A stretch of DNA of 64,000 nucleotides from Hormiphora californensis (lineage: Eukaryota > Ctenophora > Tentaculata > Cydippida > Pleurobrachiidae). Each line of letters starts with the position of its first letter. The first letter of the stretch is position 1. This document shows positions 25,556 to 37,553 of this stretch, in pieces. The position numbers and the translations under genes were made by a program. Location: NCBI GenBank assembly GCA_020137815.1, contig CM035351.1, positions 124,001 to 188,000 of the forward strand, in the 5' to 3' direction. The notes beneath the pieces are model-generated. The model made no database searches. It had not been told where the DNA came from and saw only the letters and a program-made list of their open reading frames with translations.

Positions 25556-27328
25556 GGCAATTTTGCATTTGCGGGCATCGCACTTTAGACGCAGTACCCA
25601 CGTACTATAGACGCATTATAAACGCATTATAAACGCATTATAGACGCATTATAGACACACGCAATATAGACGCAATTTCGTAAGCAGCACTATAGACGCA
25701 ATATAGACGCATTATAACAGCAATATAAACGCATTTTTATAGACGCGACGCAGTATAGCCGCATTATAGGCGCACTACCCACCCCAAAATCACCTTATAG
25801 ACGCACTATAGACGCATTATAGACTGACTATAGCAGCACCATAAACGCTACATAGACCCATATAGACGCATGATAGAAGCATTATAGACGCAAATCACTT
25901 TTTATAGACGCCGCGTCTATAAAAAACGTGCTTTTTTAAGAAGCACTATAGACGTACTCCAGGCTACAATGCGATATTTGAGGCGCAGTTGGGCGTTTTA
26001 TAAACGCATCTTTGTTGCATATAAAAGGAAGCAGTATAGACGCATTATAGACGCAGTATAGCCGCATGTGTGCGAAATCGATAAAGACGTAATATAGACG
26101 CAAAATAAGAAGGAGAGGGAGAGCGAGGGAGGAGAGCGAAGGAGATGGAAAGGGGGAGGGAGGGATACAGGGACAGAGACAGATGGATAAACTTAAAGAC
26201 CTGAGACAGACGGACAGAGTTTAAGATGGAGATAACGGGTGACAACTAAAAATCTGGACAATTTTCTGTAAGCCCTAGCGCCGGCCCCGCTTGAGATACA
26301 GCTTCAGGCCAGTGATAGAACGATTTTTCAGACAATTTTGAATCAGAATAACACAACGGGAAAAACTAAAAAGTTCATTTTCATTGCGATATCGCATCAT
26401 TTCCTCTTGACCCACCAAAGCATGTAGTACTTGAAATTTACACACTTTTCTAGAACCTCTAGCGCCTGTTCTTTTTGAGATACAGCTTCGGGGCAGCGAT
26501 AGAATGATTTTTCAGACGATTTTGAACGAAATTAACTTTATTTCACACTCCGATAATCTAAATTCTAATCACAGAATCATCTGTAACAAACCCTTCAAAG
26601 CGTAGTTTACAGGTAATTTGAGAAATCGCCATTTTGACGATCTCTCGAAACATTTATGACGTGGAAAACCAACTTCCCGATAAGCTAAAATGTTGAAACT
26701 TGGCAGTTATGTTGGTTATGGCATGAACAACCATTATTTCAAATTTGAGAATTTTATGTCATCAGGAAGGTCGTTTCTGATCACACTGAAATCTCAAATC
26801 TCCGTACACATGCTTTGGTGGGTCAAGAGGAAATGTTGCGATAACGCAATGAAAATGAACTTTTTAGTTTTTTCCGTTGTGTTATTCTGATTCAAAATTG
26901 TCTGAAAAATCGTTCTAGCTCAGGCCTGAAGATGTATCTCAAGCGGGGCCGGCGCTAGAGCTCACAGAAAATTGTCCAGATTTTTAGTTGTCACCCGTTA
27001 GAGAGTAAGATGGAGAGAGAGTGAGATAGGGACGGAGTGAGACAGAAAAAGACAGAGATGGACGGACTATCTCCCTCTCTCTCCATCTTAATCTCTCTCC
27101 ATCTTAATCTCTGATCTCCATCTTAATCTCTCCGTCTGTCTCAGATCTTTGTGCATCTGCATCTCTGTATCCCTCCCTCTCTCCCTCTTTCCGGCCTCTC
27201 CTTCCCTCTCCCTCCCTCCCTCCCTCCATCTCTCCATCTGTCTCTATCTGATCTGGTTCTGTATCCCTCCCTCTCTCCCTCTCTCCCTCTTTCCCTCTCC
27301 TTCCCTCTCCCTCCCTCCCTCCCTCCCT

Positions 27329-27386
<58 letters not shown>

Positions 27387-27949
27387 GATCTCCTTCTTAT
27401 TTTGCGTCTATATTGCGTCTTTATCGATTTCGCTCACATGCGGCTATAATGCGTCTATAATGCGTCTATACTGCTTCCTTTTATATGCGACAAAGATGCG
27501 TTTATAGTTCGCCCAACTGCGCCTCAAATATCGCAGCGTGCGTCTGAGTACGTCTATAGTGCTTCTTAAAAAAGCACGTTTTTTATAGACGCGGCGTCTA
27601 TAAAAAGCGATTTGCGTTTATAATGCTTCTATCATGCGTCTATATGGGTCTATGTAGCGTTTATGGTGCTGCTATAGTCAGTCTATAATGCGTCTATAGT
27701 GCGTCTATAAGGTGATTTTGGGGTGGGTAGTGCGCCTATAATGCGGCTATACTGCGTCGCGTCTATAAAAATGCGTTTATGTTGCTGTTATAATGCGTCT
27801 ACATTGCGTCTATAGTGCTGCTTACGAAATTGCGTCTATATTGCGTGTGTCTATAATGCGTCTATAATGCGTTTATAATGCGTTTATAATGCGTCTATAG
27901 TACGTGGGTACTGCGTCTATAGTGCGATGCCCGCAAATGCAAAATTGCC
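25556..27949. mobile_element. TATAGACGC foldback element, copy 2
   Basis: Both termini are complete (GGCAATTTTGCATTTGCGGG and its complement), with the same arms and purine/pyrimidine tracts as copy 1, including a long (CT)n run near 27330-27382. It is interrupted by an ACGGGTGA-family element at 26235-26998. It forms the left end of the composite. Confidence 0.88.
26235..26998. mobile_element. Non-autonomous DNA element, ACGGGTGA family, copy 2
   Basis: Inverted ends ACGGGTGACAACTAAAAATC are flanked by TA (26233-26234 and 26999-27000). The interior resembles 17815-18570, with shared words such as AGTTCATTTTCATTGCGATA and ACCAAAGCATGTAGTAC. It is inserted in the purine-rich tract of foldback copy 2. 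Confidence 0.85.
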
Positions 27950-28538
27950 TATTTCTTTTATAAACTGAAATATAAGTAATGTAGCCATTATATGCCTTCC
28001 CTCTAATTCTACATTTAAATACCCCTTTAAAATTTAAATACTCTGTACTCTACTACATACTTATCATGCCACTTTGTTTTTGGGGAGCGGTGGATTGAGG
28101 AAGGGAAATATGTCACCGGCCACTCTCTCTCTCTCTCTCTCTCACAAAAATCAGAGATTTCGCGCTCAATCACATGATGTTTGCGACTATCATCACATGA
28201 CTATGCAAATGCAAGTATAAAATCAGAATTCAGTACCAATACTACAGTCACTAGTCAGCTAGATCGTGAGACTTCATCTTGGTCCTTACTCCTTATAAAC
28301 CCGATAAACCAATGATTGTACTCAGGCATCACACTGAAAATTTTGGGGTACCGTGCTATTTATATGGGAGTGGGTCTAAAAATTTGGGTGAGGAGACAGA
28401 TAGTGTTCCCCCAACTCTCAAAAATTTGAAATTTGAAATGTGGATGGGTCCCAACTTTTGGGTGTCTGTGACAGATAGATGTTCCCAAAAACGTCAAAAA
28501 TGTGGGATTTTTTCGAAAAATAGGGGAGTGGGTCCCAA
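27950..28538. other. Left part of the cargo, no gene recognised
   Basis: AT-rich, with a CT microsatellite at about 28116-28142 and two diverged repeats of a GTGGGTC...CAGATAG...TTCCC segment (28370-28535). The 92-residue frame over the latter has no family motif and I do not call it a gene. Confidence 0.5.
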
Positions 28539-29445
28539 AATACCTTACTCTCGTTAATTAAGCTCGCATATTTCAAGAAACTTTTAAATAAGAAACTTTT
28601 TTTCTAGGAAACTACAGGTGTATACAATCCAAAAACAAAAAGAATTTATCCTTTATTAAGAAGCTAAATAAGTTAGGGGTGTTCTATTTTGTTGTGGTGT
28701 CTCTGAATTGTGTGATTTACATTTGAAAAGTTTCTTAAAAAAAAGTTTCTTCCTAAAGCGTTTCTTAATAAACGAGAGTAAGGGGGACCACATACAGCAC
28801 CGGTGCGAACTCCAGAACGTCGCACCACATACTGTCGGTGGAAACTTCAGTACAGTGAGTGTATGTGGTGCCTCTTACTGAACAATCAATAAAAACCTTC
28901 AAAACAAGCTAAAAACACGTAATTTTTTGTGAAATATCTTCCTCTCACTAATACCGAACTCTCTCTACCTCCTTTTCTCTCTCTTGTTATGTTTATCTCC
29001 ACTTATCTCTCTCTTATCTTTCCCGATTGCAGCACATATTTTCTCGATATGTCGGATAATCTCGCCCTTGTTCTAGGTGTGGCCCTTTCTGTCGTAGTGA
29101 GAGTGCGTGCGCCTCTTATTGGTTGCTGTGGTGTGGGTGTGTGTGTGTATTGTGAGATGCAGGTCTGTCATTGGCTAGTGCGCGCACGTGACCCCCACGT
29201 GACCTTTCAGTTCAGTACGAAGAGCACATACAGCACCGTACTGATCTTTTCTGAGCTAAGCTCACGTGAGATTGTGTACTGATAGTCCCACCGATATTTA
29301 TCAGTAAGAGGCACCACATACGGCAGTGCGTACTGGAGTTTGCACCGAAAGTGCTGTATGTGCTAGTGAGAACTGAAGTTAGAGGCACCACATACGGCGG
29401 TGCGAATTTCAGTACAGTGCTGTATGTGGTCCCCCTAAGGTATGG
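28539..29445. mobile_element. Inverted-repeat element interrupted by another MITE
   Basis: ATACCTTACTCTCGTT at 28539-28554 is mirrored by AACGAGAGTAAGGTAT once the MITE at 28782-29435 and one TAA copy are removed. The MITE therefore landed in the right terminal repeat of an older element. Non-coding. Confidence 0.65.
28782..29435. mobile_element. MITE with TAA target duplication (PIF/Harbinger-like)
   Basis: Terminal inverted repeats GGGGGACCACATACAGCAC are flanked by TAA on both sides (28779-28781 and 29436-29438). Subterminal copies of GGCACCACATAC-like words occur near both ends. A 3-bp TWA duplication is typical of PIF/Harbinger elements. The 117-residue frame inside has no recognisable domain. 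Confidence 0.8.
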
Positions 29446-29670
29446 GGTGTGAGTCAGTTAAAGGACGACCCCTAACTGTCAAAATCAAGGGGGGAAGGGG
29501 GTGTTTTCCATCTGGGACTGTTAGGGGCATGGATGTCTGATTAGATACTGTTAGGATGACCCCCTCCCCCCCCCCCCCTCTGCGTGCGATCTATTCCGCT
29601 TTTACCCACCCTAAGTTCAATTGTATATTTATTTCAACATACTTCAATAGCATTAACAAAAGCATACTAA

Positions 29671-31080
29671 ATGGGCACCATGGGCCTTTCCGAGAATGCC
29701 CAGCTAGAAGCAGAAAAAGCTGTGTTTGAGAACATCAAGGCGTTTGTCAAAGAATCTGGGTTAACGACAGACAGTTTCTTTTCGGACACCCTTGCTTTTG
29801 CTAAAATAAAGATAACTGCGGCAGATGGGACCCACCTCAAAACATTTGATCTGACGGAGCTGCTACTTGCCGATGGTGTGGCACAGATACATTTTGAGGA
29901 TACTGATAGGGACATCAACTTACTGATGAATATCGGAAGCAGCGAAATTAGGGACCACATCCTGGATGGTGATACACATCAACTGTGGAAGGATAACATT
30001 GAGCAAAACATGTTGATTGACATGTACAACGCTTCATACTCGATGTCATTTGTGTGGACCGATGGTACAGAGTCCTTTCGTCAAAACGACAAGATGATCC
30101 TGCGAACGTCGGTGCTCATCATTTGTGCCCTTGTATTGGGGTTTCTTTCCATCAGAGATTTGTGGAAGCATTATAGGAAGACCCCCGGTAAGTTACTGAG
30201 GTATGTGAGATGTTTTCGAGAAGGATGGCTGGTGTCAATAGCTTTCCTCAGCTTCATATCTCATGTCGGTAACTTGCTTCCCTCACTCGGGAAGTCCTTC
30301 TCGTGGCTTAAAAAGGTCACACGGACGATCGATTTTATCACCTTCTACGAGGGAGCATCACTCAAGTTTTTTACCTGTTGCATCTACATTTTCCAGACTG
30401 TGATGGTAGTGTTTCCATTCTACTTTCGATCCAACAAGTCTAAGCTATTGTTGACAATGGCCAACACGATGACTGGAGTTGCGGTTACCTTGGTTACCAT
30501 ACCTCTGCCAGTTATAGTGGGATACATTAAGATCACGAGGGTATCCAGTTGCAATGATGTCGCTAACCTTAGCCAGCACGTTCAAGTAACGAACGCCATT
30601 CTATTTGCAATATTTGTCGTTGGTGCCTCTGTAACAAGTATGGCATATATGCTGATGTACTGGCTTTCCAATAGGAAGGAGGGCGATGAGGTGCAGGTTG
30701 CTAGGCAACAGAATGCAGAAAACACTGAGGAGACGCTTCTAAAGACGATCGTGGAAGCAGTGACAAACATCGTTCTGATATACTACACAGTGCAACATCA
30801 TCTTGACATCGCAACATTCCACAAGCAACGATCCAAGGTGACTGACTGTATATCTGTCGATCCAGTGTTTTCTACCGTGGCCACCCAACCGGCTAGCTTT
30901 GATGCTCTCTTGGCTCAGCAGGGAGTCACTGCTATTATTTGCTCGATAGTGCCTCGTATTCGCAAGTTACTCAAGAAGTTTTGGGTCAGAGGTATGGTTA
31001 CAGGAGACAAAGGTGACGAGGGATCAGGTGATGGCATATCAGTTCAACAGAGTTCAGATACTACCCCGCCGAACAATTAA
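29671..31080 (+). CDS. Intronless 469-residue multi-pass membrane protein, unrecognised
   Basis: A single uninterrupted frame from ATG 29671 (A at -3; a second ATG lies three codons in) to TAA 31080. Residues 1-140 are hydrophilic with one NAS glycosylation sequon at 120-122. Hydrophobic segments follow at about 142-160, 186-203, 233-252, 259-286, 306-331 and possibly 356-374 and 412-428, with basic loops between. The C-terminus is Gly/Ser/Thr-rich. Five to seven membrane spans are plausible, so a receptor- or channel-like protein is possible, but I do not recognise the family. It is the only intact gene in the composite transposon cargo. Lack of introns fits a retrocopy or a naturally intronless gene. 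Confidence 0.75.
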   Translation: MGTMGLSENAQLEAEKAVFENIKAFVKESGLTTDSFFSDTLAFAKIKITAADGTHLKTFDLTELLLADGVAQIHFEDTDRDINLLMNIGSSEIRDHILDGDTHQLWKDNIEQNMLIDMYNASYSMSFVWTDGTESFRQNDKMILRTSVLIICALVLGFLSIRDLWKHYRKTPGKLLRYVRCFREGWLVSIAFLSFISHVGNLLPSLGKSFSWLKKVTRTIDFITFYEGASLKFFTCCIYIFQTVMVVFPFYFRSNKSKLLLTMANTMTGVAVTLVTIPLPVIVGYIKITRVSSCNDVANLSQHVQVTNAILFAIFVVGASVTSMAYMLMYWLSNRKEGDEVQVARQQNAENTEETLLKTIVEAVTNIVLIYYTVQHHLDIATFHKQRSKVTDCISVDPVFSTVATQPASFDALLAQQGVTAIICSIVPRIRKLLKKFWVRGMVTGDKGDEGSGDGISVQQSSDTTPPNN

Positions 31081-31797
31081 ATGCTAAGTTTTAAGTGCTG
31101 TTTAATGCAGTTTTTTCAACTACAGCGTTTAAATATTTATTGAGAAACTGAGACTCCAAGATGCATGGAGTGGGTGCTACTGGGGGAACTCCAAACTGGT
31201 CTCGCGTGTGTTAGCGTGGGTTCAGGCATTCAGGAAAACGACGTTGATTCAGGTGTTTAAATAGCTATAGTGGCCCCCATTCCAAGCTTTATGATGTCGC
31301 GGACGGTGACACCAGCCCGTCAAGGTTGGCACAGCAGTGAGAGTCCAAGAATAAATAAAGACCATATTGTGACGATTTCCGTGGAAGAGACTTGATACTT
31401 TTCTGAGATACAATTAAGAAATTCGGCGTGAACGGCTATGCCTGAGTGAGTACTAACAGAATGGGTAAACTCTACTAAAGTAAAACTGGTTTTCACTCTA
31501 CTGGACATTCTAAATGAAAGCAAAGTTTAGCTGAAATTAGAGCTGAAATTAGAGGATGTGACTGTTCTAATTATCAACTCTACTACTTTATAATATGTAA
31601 GATATCTTGGTTTCGTGTCTTTGTAGGTTAGGGGAAATGATTTATGTGAGGTGAGATGATTTGGAAAGGTGTAACTAAGATGCAAATGATGCAACTAAGG
31701 TGTAACTCTGCTCAATCATTGAATAATGCAGCACCATTTGGCCCTTGAGATTGAACTGAGTTACACCAGTACACCTGATGATTTTCTAAAGTTTTAC
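31081..31797. other. Non-coding cargo between the membrane-protein gene and the lectin fragment
   Basis: Apart from the AATAAA candidate I see no gene, repeat array or RNA gene. Confidence 0.5.
31350..31359 (+). promoter_or_regulatory. Candidate polyadenylation signal
   Basis: Overlapping AATAAATAAA about 270 bases after the stop of the 469-residue gene, the first canonical AATAAA I find downstream. Confidence 0.35.
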
Positions 31798-32511
31798 TTG
31801 CCATTGTTTGTATGGTGGGCGGACTCTAGTGCTAACGGACTCTATATCTAAACCCAAGGAGGACTCTATATCTAACCCTAATCTTTACACTAAACCCTAA
31901 CCTCGAACCCAAATAACAGCCCTAACACTTCTAAACGAGTATAGAGGTACAGCAAACTCTCGTTTCCGGCCTAACGGCCGAAATCTCGAGTTCGCTTTTC
32001 GTGATTTTAGCACTAGAGTCCGCCCACCTGTTTGTATCCACTATAACTTCCGCAAAAACTATATATCCTGTGGCTTTCTGCAAAACTATTGCATCTCCTT
32101 TGCCGTGACACAAAAATGTGTAAATATGGTCAATCTGGGTGAGACCTGAGGAGATCTGGAGGGTTCCACATAACTTCTGGGGAGATCCAACAGCAAAAAC
32201 AGACACTTGTGGTTTGTTTTGGCCTTTTATACAAGTATTCCAATTAGACATAGAATCCTGGCACCATCTCCTTTGTTTAGAATCTGGCCACCAATCAGTG
32301 TAAAAGATGTAGTAAATAGTGACTCTGTGGATGTAATGTAGGCCCCCTAGATCCATATCAACCCAAACTGATCCATCAGAAGGGGAGGCAAGACTAATGG
32401 TCGAGATATCTTGATCTATGAAGAGAGCAGGAGGTCGGCCAGGATCAAATGCCTTTGAAATAGAAACATTTGTAGGGTAAATCTGGCCAGGATTCAAGGA
32501 TAGCTTTGGAC
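31798..32511 (-). pseudogene. Fucolectin/F5-8C-like exon broken by a MITE
   Basis: On the minus strand an acceptor (CACAAACAG) at 32512 opens an exon with SISKAFDPGRPPALF, WVDMDLGGLHYIHRVTIYY and VSVFAVGSP, the pattern of fucolectin (tachylectin-4/pentraxin-1) or discoidin-like carbohydrate-binding domains. The exon should have run through VDTNNGK to a GTAAAA donor at 31797-31796. A MITE (31814-32028) with a 9-bp duplication sits in its last codons, so the frame now runs into MITE sequence. No other exon of the gene was found nearby, so this is probably a fragment carried as transposon cargo. The exact domain family is uncertain. Confidence 0.6.
31814..32028. mobile_element. GGTGGGCGGACTC MITE, copy A
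   Basis: Perfect 20-bp TIRs GGTGGGCGGACTCTAGTGCT at 31814-31833 and 32009-32028, flanked by TGTTTGTAT at 31805-31813 and 32029-32037. The interior has CCTAACCCTAA-like words and a CCGGCCTAACGGCCG palindrome, both shared with copy B at 35100. Confidence 0.92.
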
Positions 32512-32535
32512 CTGTTTGTGAAATTGTGGTTAATG

Positions 32536-32652
<117 letters not shown>

Positions 32653-33170
32653 AGGGCTGTTGATAAATTCCTAGTATTGCTAAGCTGTCGTTTTTCAAAT
32701 TAGTTGTCATTTGCGCTGGCAAGCGCAAAGTTGACCATCCCCTCCCCCCAGCCGCGCGTGCCAGAGTGCAGTATGTACTATTATTTATTACTTTAGTTAC
32801 ACTTACCAAGCAATGCTTCAACCATACCAAATATTATGAGGAGATACAACATAGCTTCAAGTAAAACACACCCGAGTGGTCAGCGGTATGAAAATAACAA
32901 AAGGAAAATAAACGGAGGTTGAGACCAGGAAGGAAAAGTATTACAGTTGAGAAGCATTGACAAAAAGAAATAAGGGGATCATTGCTCTCTATACATTTCT
33001 CTCTATATTTGAGGTGGCCCATTCGAATGGGATCATGAACTATATATACACACACACATACACAGCACAATGTTCCAGTTCATACATTTTCAGTTTTAAC
33101 ATGACAAGTCCCACGTTTACTGAAACAATTGTTGTTCATGCCTATTAATATCAACATCCCTTGTTTTCAG
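32653..33170. other. Non-coding cargo upstream of the cysteinyl-tRNA synthetase fragment
   Basis: Probably intron sequence. A short (AC)n stretch occurs near 33048-33060. No gene recognised. Confidence 0.5.
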
Positions 33171-34681
33171 TGCTATTTGGGGAGGCAAGCTGGATATCCA
33201 TGACAGTGGTGGAGAGGATCTGCTTTTTTCTCACCATGACAACCAGATTCTACAAGCGGAGAGTCACTCAGCTTGTAAACAATGGGTAGGGTAGAAAGGG
33301 GTAAAATGGCACACTTTCTAACGTTTTAGGTTCTAAAATACTCAATTTATACAGCAAGGAGAAAAATATATATATATATAGGCTATCCAATGAAACGTTT
33401 TCCTTTCAGACGAGCTAAATTTTAAAATCTGAAAGTTTTATTTAATAGCTTAATTAATCAATTCAAAAAGTTTGGTAGGGCTTTTTTTGGAAATTTTGCA
33501 CTGGGGTAAAATGGTCCAGCCAATAGCATTGCTCGATTTTTATCACGTGCCTGGTGTTGTTAGAGCACTGGGGTAAAATGGTCCATGTTATCTTCAGTAA
33601 TTTCTGTGTGTGTGTGTGTGTGGCTCTAGGTTATAGCGTACCAAACTCTGCCGCACGACAGAACGGTGTTGCAACCTGTCATAAAGTCTGTGGTCTGTAT
33701 GAAAGATAGTAGCTAAAATATCACGCTCAAAATTACACCAAAATCAAACAAAATTTCTCTGATATTCTAACTGTTTGTGGTCTGTATTCGGGCACTCTCA
33801 CGCAAGCTTTATGTCCTGTCAGCTTCTGAGTCTGGAACAAGGTAACGTTTTGCCTTTGAGAGAGTCTTGAGTTTGGTTTAGTCTGGATCAAGGTAACGTT
33901 TTGCCTTTGAGAGTGTCTTGAGTTTAGTTTGGTCTGGAACAAGGTAACGTTTTGCCTTTGAGAATTTCTTGAGTTTGGGTCTGGAATCCCGATGTTTACC
34001 GTGTTTTGAATAGTAAATTACATTCAAAATATAAACTTTACACAATCTGTGAACAGACAATACGGACAGGTGAACTTACAGAATTTACCCCAGTGTGCTG
34101 GACCATTTTACCCCAGTTGGTATCACGTGGTATTGGAGGCTCGATTTCATTGGTCCCAGGGTGAACCATTTTACCCCAGTGAGGGTGAACCATTTTACCC
34201 CAGTTTGACTAATTTGACAATTTAATCAACTTAATAGTGGGTTTTTTGAAAAATTTTTATACCAAGTTTTAGAAGGATAAAAACCCTAACTGGCAGTTTT
34301 TGCAAAATTAAAATCGGCCAACTCAAACAGAAATTACAGCAGTTTTAAAGCAAAAATTCGGAACAGAACGAGCAGGTCTCCGCTGGAGAAAAAGTCACGT
34401 GACTACATGTAATAACTATGACCATTTTACCCCATACATGTGCCATTTTACCCCGTGTGCCATTTTACCCCTTTCTACCCTAAACAAAATAACTTAGAGT
34501 TGACCACCTATTTACCGTTCCCCCGAGCAGCCCGGTCTAATCGTAGTATCTTACTCTGTTAATTTATTTCTCTCCCTCTCTTCTTTCAGCTCTTGCACTT
34601 CCTGTCTCTCTCCCACCTTCAATTAAGTTCGTAAACCATATCCCCCGTTCCAGGTTAACTATTTCATCCACACCGGACATC
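33171..34681 (+). pseudogene. Cysteinyl-tRNA synthetase fragment: one exon plus a truncated second exon
   Basis: Exon 33171-33285 follows an acceptor TTGTTTTCAG and encodes LDIHDSGGEDLLFSHHDNQ with ACKQW at its end. Exon 34654-34681 continues VNYFIHTGH and is cut off by foldback copy 3. Together they match the class I CysRS region DIHxGGxDLxFPHHDNE...WVxYFxHTGH. The enzyme charges tRNA-Cys in the cytosol. The usual zinc-ligand Glu of HH(D/E)NE is Gln here, Pro of FPHH is Ser, and the KMSKS part is absent. The intron donor was changed by a MITE inserted at the TA of GTAAAC. Therefore it is a non-functional fragment. Confidence 0.8.
33289..34480. mobile_element. TA-flanked MITE with long TIRs inside a CysRS intron
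   Basis: TIRs begin GGGTAGAAAGGGGTAAAATG and extend through GCACAC. TA occurs on both sides (33287-33288 and 34481-34482). The interior has repeated GGGGTAAAATGGTCCA-like words and about three 60-bp repeats at 33825-33975. Removing it restores a GTAAAC donor to the preceding exon. Confidence 0.88.
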
Positions 34682-36815
34682 GGCAATTTTGCATTTGCGG
34701 GCATCGCACTATAGACGCAGTACCCACGTACTATAGACGCATTATAAACGCATTATAAACGCATTATAGACGCATTATAGACACACGCAATATAGACGCA
34801 ATTTCGTAAGCAGCACTATAGACGCAATATAGACGCATTATAACAGCAATATAAACGCATTTTTATAGACGCGACGCAGTATAGCCGCATTATAGGCGCA
34901 CTACCCACCCCAAAATCACCTTATAGACGCACTATAGACGCATTATAGACTGACTATAGCAACACCATAAACACTACATAGACCCATATAGACGCATGAT
35001 AGCAGCATTATAGACGCAAATCGCTTTTTATAGACGCCGCGTCTATAAAAAACGTGCTTTTTTAAGAAGCACTATAGACGTACTTCAGGCTACAGTGCGG
35101 GTGGGCGGACTCTAGTGCTAACGGACTCTTTATCTAAATCCAAGGCGGACTCTATATCTAAAAACGGACTCTTTATCTACAGTTAGATTTTGAAAAAAGT
35201 TTAGATAAAGAGTCCTCCCTGTGTAGACTTTTTAGATAAAGAGTCCGCCCTGTGTAGAATTTTTAGACATAGAGTCCTCTAGTACATTTTGGCGCCAAAT
35301 CCTCCAACCCGGACTCTATGTCTAAAATCCTAACCCAACCCAAAACCTAACCCTAACACTAACCCTAACCCTAACCTCGAACCCAAATAACGGCCCTAAC
35401 ACTTCTAAATTAGTATAGGGGTAGAGCAAACTCTCGTTTCCGGCCTAACGGCCGAAATCTCGAGTTCGCGGCGAAAGGCGGACTCTATATCTAATTTAGA
35501 TTTATGTAGATATAGAGTCCACTTTGTTTAGACTTTTTAGATAAAGAGTCCGCCCTGTGTAGACTTTTTAGATAAAGAGTCCTCCTAGAGTTTAGAATTA
35601 TTTGGACTCTTTATCTAAATTTAAATTTAGATATAGAGTCCTCTTTAGACTTAGAGTGTAGCACTAGAGTCCGCACACCTACAGTGCGATATTTGAGGCG
35701 CAGTTGGGCGTTTTATAAACGCATTTTTGTCGCATATAAAAGGAAGCAGTATAGACGCATTATAGACGCATTATAGCCGCATGTGTGCGAAATCGATAAA
35801 GACGCAATATAGACGCAAAATAAGAAGGAGAGGGAGGGAGAGGGAAGGAGGGAGGGAGAGGGAAGGAGAGGGAAAGAGGGAAAGAGAGGGAGGGACTGAG
35901 GGAGGGATACAGGGACAGAGACAGACGGATAAAGACCTGAGACAGAAGGACAGAGTAAGATGGAAAGAGAGTAAGATGGAAAGAGAGTGATATATAGGGA
36001 CGGAGTGAGACAGAAAAAGACAGAGATGGAAACAAACGGACAGAGACAGACGGACGGACAAACACGCGCTTACTATCTCCCTCTCTGTCTCACTCTCTCT
36101 CCATCTTAATCTCTCTCCATCTTACTCTGTCCGTCTGTTTCAGATCTGTGTCCATCTGTCTCTGTCTGATCTGTCTCTGTATCCCTCCCTCTTTCCCTCT
36201 CCTTCCCTCTCCCTCCCTCCCTCCCTCCCTCCCTCCCTCTAGTCTCTCTCCCTCTCCTTCTTATTTTGCGTCTATATTGCGTCTTTATCGATTTCGCACA
36301 CATGCGGCTATAATGCGTCTATAATGCGTCTATACTGCTTCGTTTTATATGCGACAAAAATGCGTTTATAGTTCGCCCAACTGCGCCTCAAATATCGCAG
36401 CGTGCGTCTGAGTACGTCTATAGTGCTTCTTAAAAAAACACGTTTTTTATAGACGCGGCGTCTATAAAAAGCGATTTGCGTCTATAATGCTTCTATCATG
36501 CGTCTATATGGGTCTATGTAGCGTTTATGGTGCTGCTATAGTCAGTCTATAATGCGTCTATAGTGCGTCTATAAGGTGATTTTGGGGTGGGTAGTGCGCC
36601 TATAATGCGGCTATACTGCGTCGCGTCTATAAAAATGCGTTTATATTGCTGTTATAATGCGTCTATATTGCGTCTATAGTGCTGCTTACGAAATTGCGTC
36701 TATATTGCGTGTGTCTATAATGCGTCTATAATGCGTTTATAATGCGTTTATAATATGCGTCTATAGTACGTGGGTACTGCGTCTATAGTGCGATGCCCGC
36801 AAATGCAAAATTGCC
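34682..36815. mobile_element. TATAGACGC foldback element, copy 3
   Basis: Complete ends as in copies 1 and 2. About 1.5 kb without the MITE at 35100-35679. It truncates the CysRS exon on its left and is bounded by CACATTATA on its right. Confidence 0.88.
35100..35679. mobile_element. GGTGGGCGGACTC MITE, copy B, with telomere-like repeats
   Basis: TIRs GGTGGGCGGACTCTAGTGCT and AGCACTAGAGTCCGCACACC (one mismatch), flanked by TACAGTGCG at 35091-35099 and 35680-35688. It is longer than copy A and contains repeated AGATAAAGAGTCC words plus CCTAACCCTAACACTAACCC at about 35346-35392. It is inserted in the left arm of foldback copy 3. Confidence 0.92.
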
Positions 36816-36988
36816 CACATTATATAACTGATTTATTTGACGGGGGAGTTATATTGTGTATAGAAATTTGTTGTTTGTAATGTTTTAAAACTGTATCACC
36901 AAATTCAGCTGTATTGAACTTCGTATGGTGCAGTGAGGGACTTTAGTGAGAATTAAACTGAGAATGTGTGTGATGGGTATCAAGGAAA

Positions 36989-37265
36989 GGGTCACCACAC
37001 ACCAAAGTTAAAATTAAAATTAAAATTTTGATTTTAAACCCGCACACATCAGCGGCCGTTAAAATTTCTCTCCCTTATTCTAAAAGTAACAATCTCGCGC
37101 GCGATTTTAACGGCGTGTTAAAATTTTGTCATCCAACGCGACCGTCAAAATCGTGCGTGAGATTGTTACTTTTAGAATGGGGAGAGAAATTTTAACGGCC
37201 GCTGGTGTGTGCGGGTTTAAAATCAAAATTTTAATTTTAATTTTAACTTTGGTGTGTGGTGACCC
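36989..37265. mobile_element. GGGTCACCACACACC palindromic MITE, copy 1
   Basis: The arms (GGGTCACCACACACC then AAAGTTAAAATT...) are complementary for about 100 bp. A close copy is at 61040-61323. I see no convincing target duplication at either copy. Confidence 0.85.
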
Positions 37266-37365
37266 AAAAGGGCCTATAAAAACCAAGATTGAGGGGGTCG
37301 CACCAGGTGTCTATATGTCACCAAAAGGAAAAGGGCCTATAAAAAACTTGATCCTCCGCGGATCT

Positions 37366-37553
37366 GTCAGGCCAATGCTCTGACCACAGTTCTCGCGGGC
37401 CAATGCTCTGACAGCCGCGGATGACCTTTAGACCTTTGTCATGGATCTGTCAGAGCATAGGCCTGACGGCTGACCCTATTCGAGAACTGTGGTCAGAGCA
37501 TAGGCCTGACGGCTGACCCTATTCGAGAACTGTGGTCAGAGCATTGGCCTGAC
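37366..37553. repeat. Dispersed inverted-repeat motif GTCAGGCCAATGCTCTGAC
   Basis: The motif plus CACAGTTCTCG occurs at the left end and in inverse at the right end, with two tandem variants between. The same motif recurs at 54489-54571. Confidence 0.75.

Noticed and set aside
28279-28557. 92-residue ORF in the cargo
   Set aside because: Built from two diverged repeats of a non-coding segment, no motif.
36989-37265. Superfamily of the GGGTCACC MITE
   Set aside because: Flanks at this copy and at 61040-61323 give no consistent target duplication.
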